A DNA stretch of 64,000 bases, taken from Rhodobacteraceae bacterium UBA6197. Lineage in GTDB: Bacteria > Pseudomonadota > Alphaproteobacteria > Rhodobacterales > Rhodobacteraceae. How positions within the stretch are numbered: position 1 is the first letter of the stretch; every line of letters begins with the position of its first letter. The position numbers were made by a program, and so were the translations under genes. Positions 54,927 through 63,978 of the stretch are shown here, piece after piece. The DNA is taken from assembly GCA_002422085.1 (NCBI GenBank), contig DISZ01000001.1, positions 158,593 through 222,592 of the forward strand. Direction: 5' to 3'. The notes below the pieces were generated by a model. The model made no database searches and was not told the DNA's origin. It was given only the letters and a program-made list of their open reading frames with translations.

Positions 54927-56645
54927 ATGACACAGTCCAAAGGTATGTTTGGCCCCCTGCAACCCCGCCGGCGCAATGCCGCTGCGAGCCCTGCCGTTGC
55001 CGGTATCCGCCGGTGCCACAGACTCGCGCGCTTTCGCCACGAGGAAGACGGGTCACTGCTGATCCTCAGTCTGTTCATCTTCGTGATCATGCTGATCTCG
55101 ACCGGTGTCGCGATCGACATCATCCGTCAGGAGGAACGGCGCACCTTGATCCAAGCCACGCTCGACCGCGCGCTTCTGGCCGCCGCCGACCTCAATCAGA
55201 CGCTGGAACCCGCCGACGTGGTGCGCGACTATTTCGACAAGAGCGGGCTGTCCTATCTGGATGTCACGCCGATCGTCAAAGAGGGCGACTACAAGGAATG
55301 GCGCTCGGTCGAGGCGACCGTCCGCGATACCATGCCGACGCTGTTTGGCGACCTTGTCGGGCTGGAATCGCTGCCGATCAAGACCCAGGGCCGTGCCGAG
55401 GAAAGCATCGGCAACGTTGAAATCTCGATGGTTCTGGACGTGTCCGGCTCGATGAACGATTCCGTCCACACCTCCAGTGGCACCACCACCCGGATCGCCC
55501 TGTTGCGTTCGGCGGCGCAGGACTTCGTGACCACCATGTTCAAGACCGTGCAGCCACCCGAAGCGACGCCGGGCAAGCTGAGCATCTCGGTCGTGCCCTA
55601 CAACCAGCAGGTCACACTGGGCACGACGCTGGCCAGCCGCTTCAACATCAGCACCGAGCACGCGCAGAACTCTTGCGCCGATATCCCGCGCAGCACCTTC
55701 GGGGCGACCGGGATCTCGAATACCACCTTCCTTGCGCGGTCGATGTATGGCGACAGCTTCGACTACAGCGGCAACGGCTGGTCCGTTCCGACCAACGTCG
55801 GCATCGAAAACTGCCCCGACAACAGCAAGAACACCGTCTTGCCGCTGGCCAACAACGAAACCACGATCAACACCAAGATCAAGAACCTTGTCGCCGATGG
55901 CGACACCGCCATCGACTATGGCGCGAAATGGGGCGTGGCGTTGCTGGACCCGGAGGCGCAGCCGGTCGTCACCTCGTTGATCGGCAGCAACCTTGTCGCA
56001 AGCGAACTGGCCGGGCGTCCGTTCGACTATGGCGAAGCGCTGGCCACCTCTGGCGACTTGCGGTCGATGAAGGTTCTGGTCCTGATGACCGACGGACAGA
56101 ACACCCGCACCTATTCCACCAAGATGGGCTACCGGACGGGTGACTCGCCGCTGGTGTCGACCAAATCGCATAACGATGGTTCGGATCTCGACAGCAAGTA
56201 TCTCTATTACTACGACGACACGCGCTCGAAGCCCTACTACAGCTTCAGATACAACAAGTGGTATTACGCCAGCGCGATCACCGGCGACAAGACCGTGATC
56301 CCTTATGAAAAGCTCTGGGCCAAAGGCTGGACGCTGCAATATGTGCTCAAGAACTATCTCGGCAAACCGCTCAACAACGCCACGTCGCTCTACGCGGAAA
56401 TGGCCGACCAGTCCGAGTTTTCCGACAAGGACACCGACCTGAACAAGCTGTGCACCGCCGCCAAGAAAAGCGGCACCGAGATTCTGATCTTCACCGTGGC
56501 CGTGGACGCGCCCTCCGAAGGCCAGAGCATCCTGGAAAAATGCGCCAGCGCACCGGCCTATGCCTTCAACGTCACCAGCAATGACATGAAGACCGCCTTT
56601 GCCAGCATCGCCTCGGCGATCAACGCATTGAGGTTGACCAACTGA
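54927..56645 (+). CDS. TadG-like pilus/secretion protein with VWA domain
   Basis: 572 aa. A membrane segment (LLILSLFIFVIMLISTGVAI, residues 44-63) of the TadG/TadE_N type follows a basic cytoplasmic N-terminus and the DGS motif. Extracytoplasmic part: a von Willebrand A domain with MIDAS MVLDVSGSMND (Asp171), a long insertion rich in Tyr/Asn/Ser, and the distal LVLMTDGQNT and ILIFTVAVDAPSEG motifs. ATG with AAGGA eight bases upstream. Overlaps the next gene (TGATG). TadG proteins are minor or tip-like components of Flp pili; no other tad genes lie here. Confidence 0.88.
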   Translation: MTQSKGMFGPLQPRRRNAAASPAVAGIRRCHRLARFRHEEDGSLLILSLFIFVIMLISTGVAIDIIRQEERRTLIQATLDRALLAAADLNQTLEPADVVRDYFDKSGLSYLDVTPIVKEGDYKEWRSVEATVRDTMPTLFGDLVGLESLPIKTQGRAEESIGNVEISMVLDVSGSMNDSVHTSSGTTTRIALLRSAAQDFVTTMFKTVQPPEATPGKLSISVVPYNQQVTLGTTLASRFNISTEHAQNSCADIPRSTFGATGISNTTFLARSMYGDSFDYSGNGWSVPTNVGIENCPDNSKNTVLPLANNETTINTKIKNLVADGDTAIDYGAKWGVALLDPEAQPVVTSLIGSNLVASELAGRPFDYGEALATSGDLRSMKVLVLMTDGQNTRTYSTKMGYRTGDSPLVSTKSHNDGSDLDSKYLYYYDDTRSKPYYSFRYNKWYYASAITGDKTVIPYEKLWAKGWTLQYVLKNYLGKPLNNATSLYAEMADQSEFSDKDTDLNKLCTAAKKSGTEILIFTVAVDAPSEGQSILEKCASAPAYAFNVTSNDMKTAFASIASAINALRLTN

Positions 56646-57202
56646 TGCGTGCCCTTGTTCACAGCGTCGGCGCCCGTGCCCGCCAGTTCTGGCGGCGCGA
56701 GGATGGGGCTTCGACAATCCCGGCGCTGATCTTCCTGCCGTTTTTCATCATGCTGATGTTCTCGGGCGTGGAAATGGGGATGCTGTTCTTGCGCCAGACC
56801 TTGCTGGACCGCGGTGTCGACATGTCGGTGCGGCTGTTGCGGCTGGGCGCGCCGATGCCCACCCACGACCAGCTCAAACGCTCGATCTGCAACAATGTCG
56901 GCTTCATTCCCAACTGCATGAATGACCTCAGCGTCGAGATCTTTGCCGTTGACCGCAGCAACTGGACCTCGACCGGCGCGGGGACCGCTGTCACCTGCGT
57001 GGACCGCGCCGCCCCTGAAGCGCCGCCTCCGACCACATTGGATCGCGGCGTCTCGGATCAGTTGATGTTGCTGCGCGCCTGCCTGAAGGTCGATCCGATG
57101 ATGCCCACCACCGGGCTGGGCGCGGCATTGCCAAAGGATGGAAACGGTGCCGTCTCGTTGATCGTCACCACCGCCTTTGTCAATGAACCGAGGAAGAACT
57201 GA
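56645..57202 (+). CDS. TadE/TadG-like minor pseudopilin (second gene of cluster)
   Basis: 185 aa. Basic N-terminus, REDGASTIPALIFLPFFIML then MFSGVEMGMLFLRQTLLDRG, a TadE-type membrane helix preceded by the E/DGA processing-site-like motif. The rest is extracytoplasmic with four cysteines. Overlaps its neighbours on both sides by a few bases, so the three genes are translationally coupled. Confidence 0.82.
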   Translation: MRALVHSVGARARQFWRREDGASTIPALIFLPFFIMLMFSGVEMGMLFLRQTLLDRGVDMSVRLLRLGAPMPTHDQLKRSICNNVGFIPNCMNDLSVEIFAVDRSNWTSTGAGTAVTCVDRAAPEAPPPTTLDRGVSDQLMLLRACLKVDPMMPTTGLGAALPKDGNGAVSLIVTTAFVNEPRKN

Positions 57203-57828
57203 TGGGTCCGTTCAAGCGCATTGGCCGTTGGCTTCGGGGCTGGCACGACGACCAGACCGGCTCGATGCCCATCGAGGGGATCATGGGCTTTTTGCTGATG
57301 ATCGGCTGGTTCATGGTCGCCTTTCAGTTCTACGACGCATTTCGGCTGAAAAGCGTGAACGCCAAGGCGGCCTATACGGTGGCCGACATGGTCTCACGCG
57401 AAAAGGCACCGATCGGGCCCGCCTATGTGCAAGGCATGCAAAAGGTCTTTGACTTTGTGACCAACTCGCGCGGGCGCAGCTGGATCCGCGTCACCTCGAT
57501 CCGCTGGGACGATGATCTCAAGAAGTATCGGGTGGAATACTCCCACGCGAGCAAATCCGGCATCGCGTCCTATACCGACTCCACGCTCAATGACCAAGCC
57601 TGGCGGATTCCGATCATGCCGGTGGGCGATACCGCGATCATCGTCGAAACCTCGATGCGCTACACGCCGATCTTTGCGGGCACCGAAAACGAACTGGCGA
57701 TCGGTGGCACGGATGGCAGCGGCAACAAGCTGTTCACCCGGATCGGGCTGAATGACAGTATCCGCTTTTCCAACTTCGTCGTGACACGTCCGCGTGGCCC
57801 GCGCATCGTTTGGAACGACAGCTACTGA
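57202..57828 (+). CDS. TadE-like minor pseudopilin (third gene of cluster)
   Basis: 208 aa. DDQTGSMPIEGIMGFLLMIG then WFMVAFQFYDAFRLKSVNAK is a TadE-type N-terminal helix with the usual conserved motif PIEGIM. The remainder is a soluble extracytoplasmic domain (VTSIRWDDDLKKYRVEYSHA). It completes a three-gene operon with the VWA-containing TadG-like protein. No cysteine or catalytic motif suggests another role. Confidence 0.82.
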   Translation: MGPFKRIGRWLRGWHDDQTGSMPIEGIMGFLLMIGWFMVAFQFYDAFRLKSVNAKAAYTVADMVSREKAPIGPAYVQGMQKVFDFVTNSRGRSWIRVTSIRWDDDLKKYRVEYSHASKSGIASYTDSTLNDQAWRIPIMPVGDTAIIVETSMRYTPIFAGTENELAIGGTDGSGNKLFTRIGLNDSIRFSNFVVTRPRGPRIVWNDSY

Positions 57829-58143
57829 TCCCGGCGGGCAAGCGGCGGCAAGGCCGGCACCCCGACCGCCTCGGGACTGCCGGACCTCCGACGGCGCCCG
57901 AACCTTCGCATGGCATCGGCACCGATGCCGCGGGTCGCCTCGAAACCGCAGAACCGCCGGGCTTTCGGCCCCCGTCCGCGCGCGGGGCTGTGGACGATCT
58001 GCACGGCAGCCTGCTGGCACCACGTCCCCGGCCCCGATCCGCACCGGGGCTGTGCAGGACGGCACAGCTGCTGTGAGGCCACCCGCCTTTGCCCTCTGGC
58101 CCCGCGACACTAGCTATGAGCCATCCGATCCAAGGAGGCTTCG
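57829..58143. other. Intergenic stretch with no supported gene
   Basis: About 315 GC-rich bases between the pilus genes and pirin. Several imperfect inverted repeats (for example around 58000-58070, with ggggctgtg occurring twice) but no T-tract, RNA gene or ORF with a ribosome binding site could be recognised. Confidence 0.4.
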
Positions 58144-59055
58144 ATGTCGATCCGACCCGTTCTTGAAACCCGCCGCGCCGTGCCCACGCTTGAGGGCGCC
58201 GGCGTCAAGCTGCACCGCGCTTTCGGTTTCGCCGACCCGACCGAGGCCGACCCGTTCCTGCTGTTCGACGATTTTCGCGGCGACCGCCCGGCCGACTATC
58301 AGGCGGGTTTTCCCTGGCACCCGCACCGCGGGATCGAAACGATCACCTATGTTCTGGCCGGGAATGTGGCGCATGGCGACAGCCTTGGCAACGCGGGCAG
58401 CCTTGGCGCGGGCGATGTGCAATGGATGACCGCCGGGCGCGGCATCCTGCATCAGGAAATGCCCACCGGCAACGCCGCCGGCCAGATGCACGGCTTTCAG
58501 CTTTGGGCCAACCTGCCCTCGGCGCTGAAGATGACCGCGCCGCGCTATCAAGACATGAAAGGCGCCGATATCCCCGAGGTGATCGACGATGACGGCACCC
58601 GCGTCAAAATCATCGTGGGCGGGTTCTGGGGCCAGACCGGCCCGGTCGACGGCATCGCCGCCGAACCGCAATACCTTGATGTCTTTGTCCCCGCAGGGTT
58701 GAAAAAACGGTTCAAGATAGACACTTACCGCCGCGCTTTCGCCTATGTCTTCGATGGCTCGGCCCGTTTTGCCGATGCCAGCCAACCGCAGGGCGTGCTT
58801 TTGGAGAAAGAGGTGCGCGGCGCTGAGGTTGCGATCCGCGACCTTTCGGGCAACCGAACGCTGGTGCGTTTTGGCGCGGGCGACGAGGTGGTGGTCCAGG
58901 CCGGCGATCAGGGTGTGCGGATCTTGCTGATCTCGGGCGCGCCGATCCAGGAGCCGGTGGCCTGGCACGGCCCAATCGTGATGAACACCCAGGCCGAGTT
59001 GCAACAAGCCATGCGCGATCTGCGCAATGGCACCTTTGTCCGCCCGCCGCACTAG
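58144..59055 (+). CDS. Pirin family protein
   Basis: 303 aa bicupin. Metal-binding motif in the first cupin: FPWHPHRGIETITYVLAGNV with GDVQWMTAGRGILHQEMPT gives the conserved His, His, His, Glu. Second cupin with RRAFAYVFDGSARFADASQP. Bacterial pirins include quercetin dioxygenase-active forms and regulators of central metabolism; which applies here is unknown. ATG preceded by AGGAGG at 58133 region. Confidence 0.9.
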   Translation: MSIRPVLETRRAVPTLEGAGVKLHRAFGFADPTEADPFLLFDDFRGDRPADYQAGFPWHPHRGIETITYVLAGNVAHGDSLGNAGSLGAGDVQWMTAGRGILHQEMPTGNAAGQMHGFQLWANLPSALKMTAPRYQDMKGADIPEVIDDDGTRVKIIVGGFWGQTGPVDGIAAEPQYLDVFVPAGLKKRFKIDTYRRAFAYVFDGSARFADASQPQGVLLEKEVRGAEVAIRDLSGNRTLVRFGAGDEVVVQAGDQGVRILLISGAPIQEPVAWHGPIVMNTQAELQQAMRDLRNGTFVRPPH

Positions 59056-59134
59056 CCGCGCCCTTGCCGGACCCACGCGCCTTTTGCTAGGCTGGTCCTG
59101 CCCTTCGGGGCCAGCCGATTACAGAAAGGCACGC

Positions 59135-59275
59135 ATGGCCTGCAACCCAGCGCCAACGAACCCAGCGCCAACGAACCGGTTTTTCGGGCGGCCCCTCGGC
59201 CCGTCCGACACGGCCGGAATGCACGTCTGGAGCGCTCGGGCTGCGGCCCTCATTCAGGGTCTGGCGCCGATATGA
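59135..59275 (+). CDS. Possible small ORF coupled to the DUF2461 gene (46 aa)
   Basis: ATG at 59135 preceded by AAAGG five bases upstream. The frame encodes MACNPAPTNPAPTNRFFGRP and ends in a TGA that overlaps the ATG of the next gene (ATGA). It contains a tandem 15-base repeat (59146-59160, 59161-59175) giving NPAPT twice. No family recognised; it may be a leader or chance ORF. Confidence 0.3.
   Translation: MACNPAPTNPAPTNRFFGRPLGPSDTAGMHVWSARAAALIQGLAPI
59146..59175. repeat. Perfect tandem duplication of a 15-base unit
   Basis: cccagcgccaacgaa occurs twice with no gap and is followed by a partial third start (cc). It lies just after the pirin gene, inside the small ORF at 59135-59275. Slippage could change its copy number. 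Confidence 0.85.
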
Positions 59276-59919
59276 ACGGATTCAGCGCAGAGACGATACA
59301 CTTTCTGACCGGGCTGAGGGCGCACAACTCCAGAGACTGGTTCGCGGCGAACCGCGCCGTATATGATCAGGCCCTGCGGGCCGCCTCGGCCGCGTTCTGT
59401 GCCCGGATGGAGCCGCTTCTGGCGGCCACGACCGGCCTGCGCTACCGCAGCCGGGTGTTTCGCATCAACCGCGATCTGCGCTTTTCCCGCGACAAGTCCC
59501 CCTATAACACCCACATTCACATCGGCTTCTTGCAAGAAGGCCCGGGCGAAGACGCCCCCGCGTGGATGATCTCGCTCGAGCCGGGGCAGCTTTCGCTGGG
59601 AATGGGCAACATGACGCTGTCGCAAGCGCGGCTCGGCGCGTGGCGCGACCGGGTCGGCGGCCCCGAGGGCGCGACGCTGCTGGGTCTGCTCGAGGTAGCT
59701 CAAGGACAGGGCGCGCGGCTCAATCCAACCGACCTCAAGCGCGTGCCCGCGCCCTATCCGGCCGATCACCCCTGCGCCGGCCTGTTGCGCCGCAAGAGCC
59801 TGTCGCTCTGGCTCGATCATGACGACCCCTCGCTGGCATTCGGCCCCGACGGCCCCGCGGCCTGCGCCACAAGACTGCGATTGCTGGCACCGGTGCATGC
59901 TTGGCTGAACCAGCGCTAA
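59272..59919 (+). CDS. DUF2461 family protein (TIGR02453-like)
   Basis: 215 aa. Motifs NGFSAETIHFLTGLRAHNSR and WFAANRAVYDQALR near the N-terminus, then RVFRINRDLRFSRDKSPYNT, IHIGFLQEG and LSLGMGNMTLSQARL are characteristic of the DUF2461 family found widely in bacteria and fungi. Function unknown. ATG overlaps the stop of the upstream small ORF; convergent with a TetR gene 16 bases away. Confidence 0.88.
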   Translation: MNGFSAETIHFLTGLRAHNSRDWFAANRAVYDQALRAASAAFCARMEPLLAATTGLRYRSRVFRINRDLRFSRDKSPYNTHIHIGFLQEGPGEDAPAWMISLEPGQLSLGMGNMTLSQARLGAWRDRVGGPEGATLLGLLEVAQGQGARLNPTDLKRVPAPYPADHPCAGLLRRKSLSLWLDHDDPSLAFGPDGPAACATRLRLLAPVHAWLNQR

Positions 59920-59935
59920 GCGGTCCCGGCCGTCC

Positions 59936-60535
59936 TCAGGCCGCCACGGCCTTACGCACCATATCCCAATAGATACCCTCGACCGTGGCGCGGCTCAGCC
60001 GCCCCCCCTCGCGGAACCAGGTGTTGACGCCGGTCAACATGGCAATGATCGCCAGCGTCGCCAGCTTGGTATCGGGCAAGGCGAAACAACCCGCCGCCTG
60101 CCCCTCCCGCAAGATCGCCTCAAGCGTGTCTTCATAACGCCGACGCAACGCCTCGATGCAGGCAAAATTCTCGGGCGACAGGTTGCGCAGCTCCATATAG
60201 GACAGGAACACCGCCTGCGCGCGTTCCAGGTTGAAGCGGATGTGAAACCGCACAAAGCGTTCCAGTTGCGCGCGTGGGTCGGCCGCGCCCGTGGTGGCAC
60301 CTGCTTGTGTGGTCCAGGCCGCCAGAAGCTCGTCCATATGCGTCTTCAACAGCTCGAACAGAAGCGATTCCTTGTCGGGCGTGTAAAGATATAGCGCGCC
60401 CGCCTGCACCCCTACCGCTGCCGCGATCTGGCGCATGGAGACAGCCGCAAAGCCATGCCGGGCGAACAACTGCCCGGCTTCGGCCCGGATCCGGGGGCCA
60501 GTGATTTCGGAATGAGAGCCGGTTTTGCGTGCCAT
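59936..60535 (-). CDS. TetR/AcrR family transcriptional regulator
   Basis: 199 aa. N-terminal helix-turn-helix: AGQLFARHGFAAVSMRQIAA then VGVQAGALYLYTPDKESLLF, the TetR DNA-binding domain. The C-terminal ligand domain (LERFVRFHIRFNLERAQAVF, LAIIAMLTGVNTWFREGGRL) resembles regulators of fatty acid or acyl-CoA metabolism genes in the PsrA/FadR-like TetR group, but the ligand is unknown. No obvious regulated partner lies beside it. Confidence 0.93.
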   Translation of the reverse strand: MARKTGSHSEITGPRIRAEAGQLFARHGFAAVSMRQIAAAVGVQAGALYLYTPDKESLLFELLKTHMDELLAAWTTQAGATTGAADPRAQLERFVRFHIRFNLERAQAVFLSYMELRNLSPENFACIEALRRRYEDTLEAILREGQAAGCFALPDTKLATLAIIAMLTGVNTWFREGGRLSRATVEGIYWDMVRKAVAA

Positions 60536-60614
60536 GGGTCCACGCTATATGAACAGATGTTCAATATCAAACCCCGCCCGCCTCCGAAGGGGGTGCCCGA
60601 TTGCAGCGGCGGCC

Positions 60615-60686
60615 GCTCCGCGGGGGAGTATTTACACCAAAAAGAAGCCGGGTTTTCAGCTTTGTTCAAATATCCCCGCCGGAGGC
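60615..60686. repeat. Composite intergenic repeat, copy 3
   Basis: Arm A gctccgcgggggagtattta plus caccaaaaagaag (60615-60647), then arm B caaatatccccgccggaggc (60667-60686). Same architecture and spacing as 44871-44938. It lies in the space between the TetR gene and the small lipoprotein gene. Confidence 0.75.
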
Positions 60687-60818
60687 TTCCGCCCTGAGCA
60701 ACCTTGCAAGACGTTGCCCTACAAGTCGCGGCCCTTCACCTCCGGCCCACCGCGCCATTGCCTATGGCCAAGCCCGGCGCCCCGCCCTATTGTCGACCCC
60801 GATCAGCCACGAGGCCCC

Positions 60819-61049
60819 ATGTTCCGCCCTGCCCTTGCCGTCTGCGCCCTGTTGGCCGCCTGCGCGTCGCACCCCGAGACGGGCGCGGATGCCTACCCCA
60901 GCCTCCTGCCCATCGACAGCTTGCTGACCGATCCCGCGGCAGCGTCCGACCCGGCCACCGGTCTTGACGCCCGCGCCGCTGCCCTGCGCGCCCGCGCCGC
61001 TGCCCTGCGCGCGCCGGTCGTTCCCGCCGGCACCCCGACCGGCGACTAG
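60819..61049 (+). CDS. Small putative lipoprotein (76 aa)
   Basis: Begins MFRPALAVCALLAACASHPE with a lipobox LAAC at about residues 12-15, so the mature protein is a lipid-anchored, Ala/Pro-rich peptide. An internal duplication is visible (AAALRARAAALRAP, encoded by a repeated gcccgcgccgctgccctgcgc). Function unknown; lies upstream of hom on the same strand. A weak gagg upstream. Confidence 0.6.
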   Translation: MFRPALAVCALLAACASHPETGADAYPSLLPIDSLLTDPAAASDPATGLDARAAALRARAAALRAPVVPAGTPTGD

Positions 61050-61132
61050 ACCCGCGAAGGCCCCTTCGGCGCGTTGCAAGCCTGCGCTCAAACCGCTAAC
61101 ACAGCCCAACACCTCTGTTTCAGGAGCACCCC

Positions 61133-62449
61133 ATGTCTCAGCCCTCCGGCCCTGTCCAGCATTCTGGCGCCCCCTTGCGCCTTGGCATTGCCGGTCTGGG
61201 AACCGTCGGCATCGGTGTGGTCAAGATTGTCCAGCGCCACGCGGATCTTCTGGCCGCACGCACCGGCCGCCCGATCGCGATCACCGCGATCTGCGCGCGC
61301 GACCGCACCAAGAACCGTGACGCGGACCTGTCGGGCTACGCTTGGGAAGACAGCGCCGTCGCCCTCGCGCAGCGCCCCGATATCGACATCTTTGTCGAGG
61401 TGATGGGCGGTCACGAAGGTGCCGCGCGCGCGTCGCTTGAGGCCGCCATTGCCAACGGCAAGGATGTCGTCACCGCCAACAAGGCGCTATTGGCACATCA
61501 TGGTCAGGCGCTTGCGCTTGCGGCCGAAAGCGCGGGCCGGATAATCCGCTTCGAAGCGGCGGTGGCGGGCGGCATTCCGGTCATCAAGGTCCTGACCGAA
61601 GGGCTGGCCGGCAACCGCTTGCGCCGCGTGATGGGGGTGATGAACGGCACCTGCAACTATATCCTGACGCGGATGGAAAGCGCCGGCCTGCCCTATGACC
61701 AGGTTTTTGAAGAGGCGCGGCAATTGGGCTACCTTGAAGCCGACCCCAACCTCGATGTCGGCGGCATCGACGCAGGCCATAAACTGGCGCTGCTGGCCGC
61801 TATCGCCTTTGGCACCAAGGTCAGCTTTGACGATGTCGAGCTTGAGGGCATCGGCCGGATCTCGATCGACGATATCCGCCGCGCCGGCGACATGGGCTAC
61901 AAGATCAAGCTGCTCGGCGTCGCCCAGTTGACCGGGCGCGGGCTCGAGCAGCGCATGACCCCCTGCCTCGTTCCCGCCAACAGTCCCTTTGGCGCGCTGC
62001 AAGGCGGCACCAACATGGTGGTGCTTGAAGGCGATAGCGTCGGCCAGATCGTGCTGCGCGGCCCCGGCGCGGGCGAAGGCCCGACTGCCAGCGCGGTGAT
62101 GTCGGATGTGATTGAGATCGCCCGCGGCACCCGCCTGTCCACCTTCGGCCAGCCCGCCGCCAGCCTTGCCACCCCGATCGCGGCCAAGGCCAACGCCCCG
62201 GCGCCCTATTACCTGCGGCTCGAGTTGCTCGACAAACCCGGTGCATTGGCCAAGGTCGCCACGGTTCTGGGCGATGAAGGTATCTCGATCGACCGGATGC
62301 GCCAGTATGGGCACGAGAACACCTCGGCCCCGGTGCTGATCGTGACCCACAAGACCACGCGCGACGCGATCACCCATGCGATCTCGCGCCTGCCCGGCAC
62401 CAGCGTCGTGCAGGGTGAACCCGTGGCGATCCGCATCGAAGAGGTCTGA
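61133..62449 (+). CDS. hom: Homoserine dehydrogenase
   Basis: 438 aa. NAD(P)-binding GIAGLGTVGIGVVKIVQRHA, then VEVMGGHEGAARASLEAAIA, VVTANKALLAHHG, the conserved MGVMNGTCNYILTRME and DVGGIDAGHKLALLAAIAFG. C-terminal ACT domain (LRLELLDKPGALAKVATVLG) suggests threonine feedback. Converts aspartate semialdehyde to homoserine for threonine and methionine. Followed 547 bases later by glpX, a common pairing in Rhodobacteraceae. Confidence 0.97.
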   Translation: MSQPSGPVQHSGAPLRLGIAGLGTVGIGVVKIVQRHADLLAARTGRPIAITAICARDRTKNRDADLSGYAWEDSAVALAQRPDIDIFVEVMGGHEGAARASLEAAIANGKDVVTANKALLAHHGQALALAAESAGRIIRFEAAVAGGIPVIKVLTEGLAGNRLRRVMGVMNGTCNYILTRMESAGLPYDQVFEEARQLGYLEADPNLDVGGIDAGHKLALLAAIAFGTKVSFDDVELEGIGRISIDDIRRAGDMGYKIKLLGVAQLTGRGLEQRMTPCLVPANSPFGALQGGTNMVVLEGDSVGQIVLRGPGAGEGPTASAVMSDVIEIARGTRLSTFGQPAASLATPIAAKANAPAPYYLRLELLDKPGALAKVATVLGDEGISIDRMRQYGHENTSAPVLIVTHKTTRDAITHAISRLPGTSVVQGEPVAIRIEEV

Positions 62450-62996
62450 CCGGCCGGTTTCGGTTGATGGCGCGTTGCCAAAGCCGCGCCACCGCCGCCT
62501 TTGGGACCGAACCGCCATAGGTGCCGTCGAATTTCGCCTTTCCGATTGCCCCGCATCGGCCAGGCATCGCGGCGCGCCGGGTCCCGATAGCCGAACCCTT
62601 GGTCCGGTCGCCGGTTGTCATGGCGGGTCTGGCCGGCGGGTCTTTCGCACAGGCGGCCTTGCGGTCCGCAGGTGCTTTTCGTTGGAACGCCTTTCGTCTG
62701 GCACCTGCTCGTCGGGCCGTCGGTCGCGATGTTGTCGCAAATGCTGCGCCGACACCCGCTGCGGGGCGCGCCGACCCGACCCATGGCCCGCCACGCCCAA
62801 AGTCCCAACACCCCGCACGCCCAAGCGCCCGGCCCCCCGCACCCTCGGGCAGAAAGGCAGAGCACCGAGGCCGACCAGACCCGTGCCCCGGGCCGCGACC
62901 TTTCGGAAATCCGTTAGCGCTCCCGTCCTTGCCCAAAGCCGACCAAGCGCGCTAGATGCCCCAAAGGCCCACCATACCCTACGCAGGACCCATAAA
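62450..62996. other. Intergenic region between hom and glpX with no supported gene
   Basis: About 550 GC-rich bases. Frames on both strands are open over long distances but show Arg/Pro/Ala-rich chance composition and no ribosome binding sites. I saw no RNA gene or known regulatory motif. It is longer than expected for adjacent genes that usually sit close together. Confidence 0.4.
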
Positions 62997-63962
62997 ATGC
63001 CCAATTCTCAGGATTTCAACGACCGCATGCTCAGCCTCGGTCTCGCCCGCGTTTCCGAGGCCGCCGCCCATGCCTCGGCACGGCTGATCGGTCGTGGTGA
63101 CGAAAAGGCCGCCGATCAGGCCGCCGTCAACGCCATGCGCAAACAGCTCAACATGCTCGACATCAAGGGCGTCGTGGTGATCGGCGAGGGTGAACGTGAC
63201 GAGGCGCCGATGCTGTTCATCGGCGAAGAAGTCGGCACCGGCAACGGCCCGGCGGTGGATATCGCGCTGGACCCGCTGGAAGGCACGACGCTGACCGCCA
63301 AGGACATGCCCAATGCGCTGACCGTCATCGCCATGGCACCGCGCGGCACGCTGTTGCACGCGCCCGATGTCTACATGGACAAGCTGGCGATTGGGCCGGG
63401 CTATGCCAAGGATGTCGTCAGCCTCGAGATGTCGCCCTCGGAACGTGTCATCACGCTGGCCCGTGCCCGCGGCGTCAAGCCTGAGGACATCACCTGCTGC
63501 GTACTGGAGCGCCCGCGCCATGACGACCTGATCGCCGAGATCCGTTCGACCGGCGCCTCGATCCGGCTGATTACCGATGGCGATGTCGCCGGGGTGATCC
63601 ACTGCGCCGAGGCCGACATCACCGGGATCGACATGTATATGGGCTCGGGCGGGGCACCTGAAGGGGTGCTGGCGGCGTCGGCGCTGAAATGCATGGGCGG
63701 GCAGATGTGGGGCCGGCTGCTGTTTCGCAACGACGACGAACGGGGCCGCGCCGCCAAGGCCGGGATCACCGATCTGAACCGGATCTATGCCCGCGATGAA
63801 ATGGTGACGCGCGACGTGATCTTTGCCGCGACCGGGGTGACCGATGGCTCGATCGTGTCGGGGATCAAGCGCGAGCCGGGCTATATCACCACCGAGACGC
63901 TGTTGATGCGGTCGAAAACGGGATCGGTGCGGCGGATGATTTACCGCAACCCGGTAAAGTAA
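62997..63962 (+). CDS. glpX: Class II fructose-1,6-bisphosphatase
   Basis: 321 aa GlpX-type enzyme of gluconeogenesis and the Calvin cycle. Motifs: ARLIGRGDEKAADQAAVNAM, VVVIGEGERDEAPMLFIGEE, the metal site DIALDPLEGTTLTAKDMPNA, and GGAPEGVLAASALKCMGGQM. ATG at 62997. A perfect hairpin follows the stop. Confidence 0.97.
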   Translation: MPNSQDFNDRMLSLGLARVSEAAAHASARLIGRGDEKAADQAAVNAMRKQLNMLDIKGVVVIGEGERDEAPMLFIGEEVGTGNGPAVDIALDPLEGTTLTAKDMPNALTVIAMAPRGTLLHAPDVYMDKLAIGPGYAKDVVSLEMSPSERVITLARARGVKPEDITCCVLERPRHDDLIAEIRSTGASIRLITDGDVAGVIHCAEADITGIDMYMGSGGAPEGVLAASALKCMGGQMWGRLLFRNDDERGRAAKAGITDLNRIYARDEMVTRDVIFAATGVTDGSIVSGIKREPGYITTETLLMRSKTGSVRRMIYRNPVK

Positions 63963-63978
63963 ACCCGACTGAACGGCC

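Noticed and set aside
55053..56717. 554-codon open frame opposite the TadG-like gene
   Set aside because: Antisense shadow; the plus strand has a ribosome binding site, membrane segment and VWA motif.
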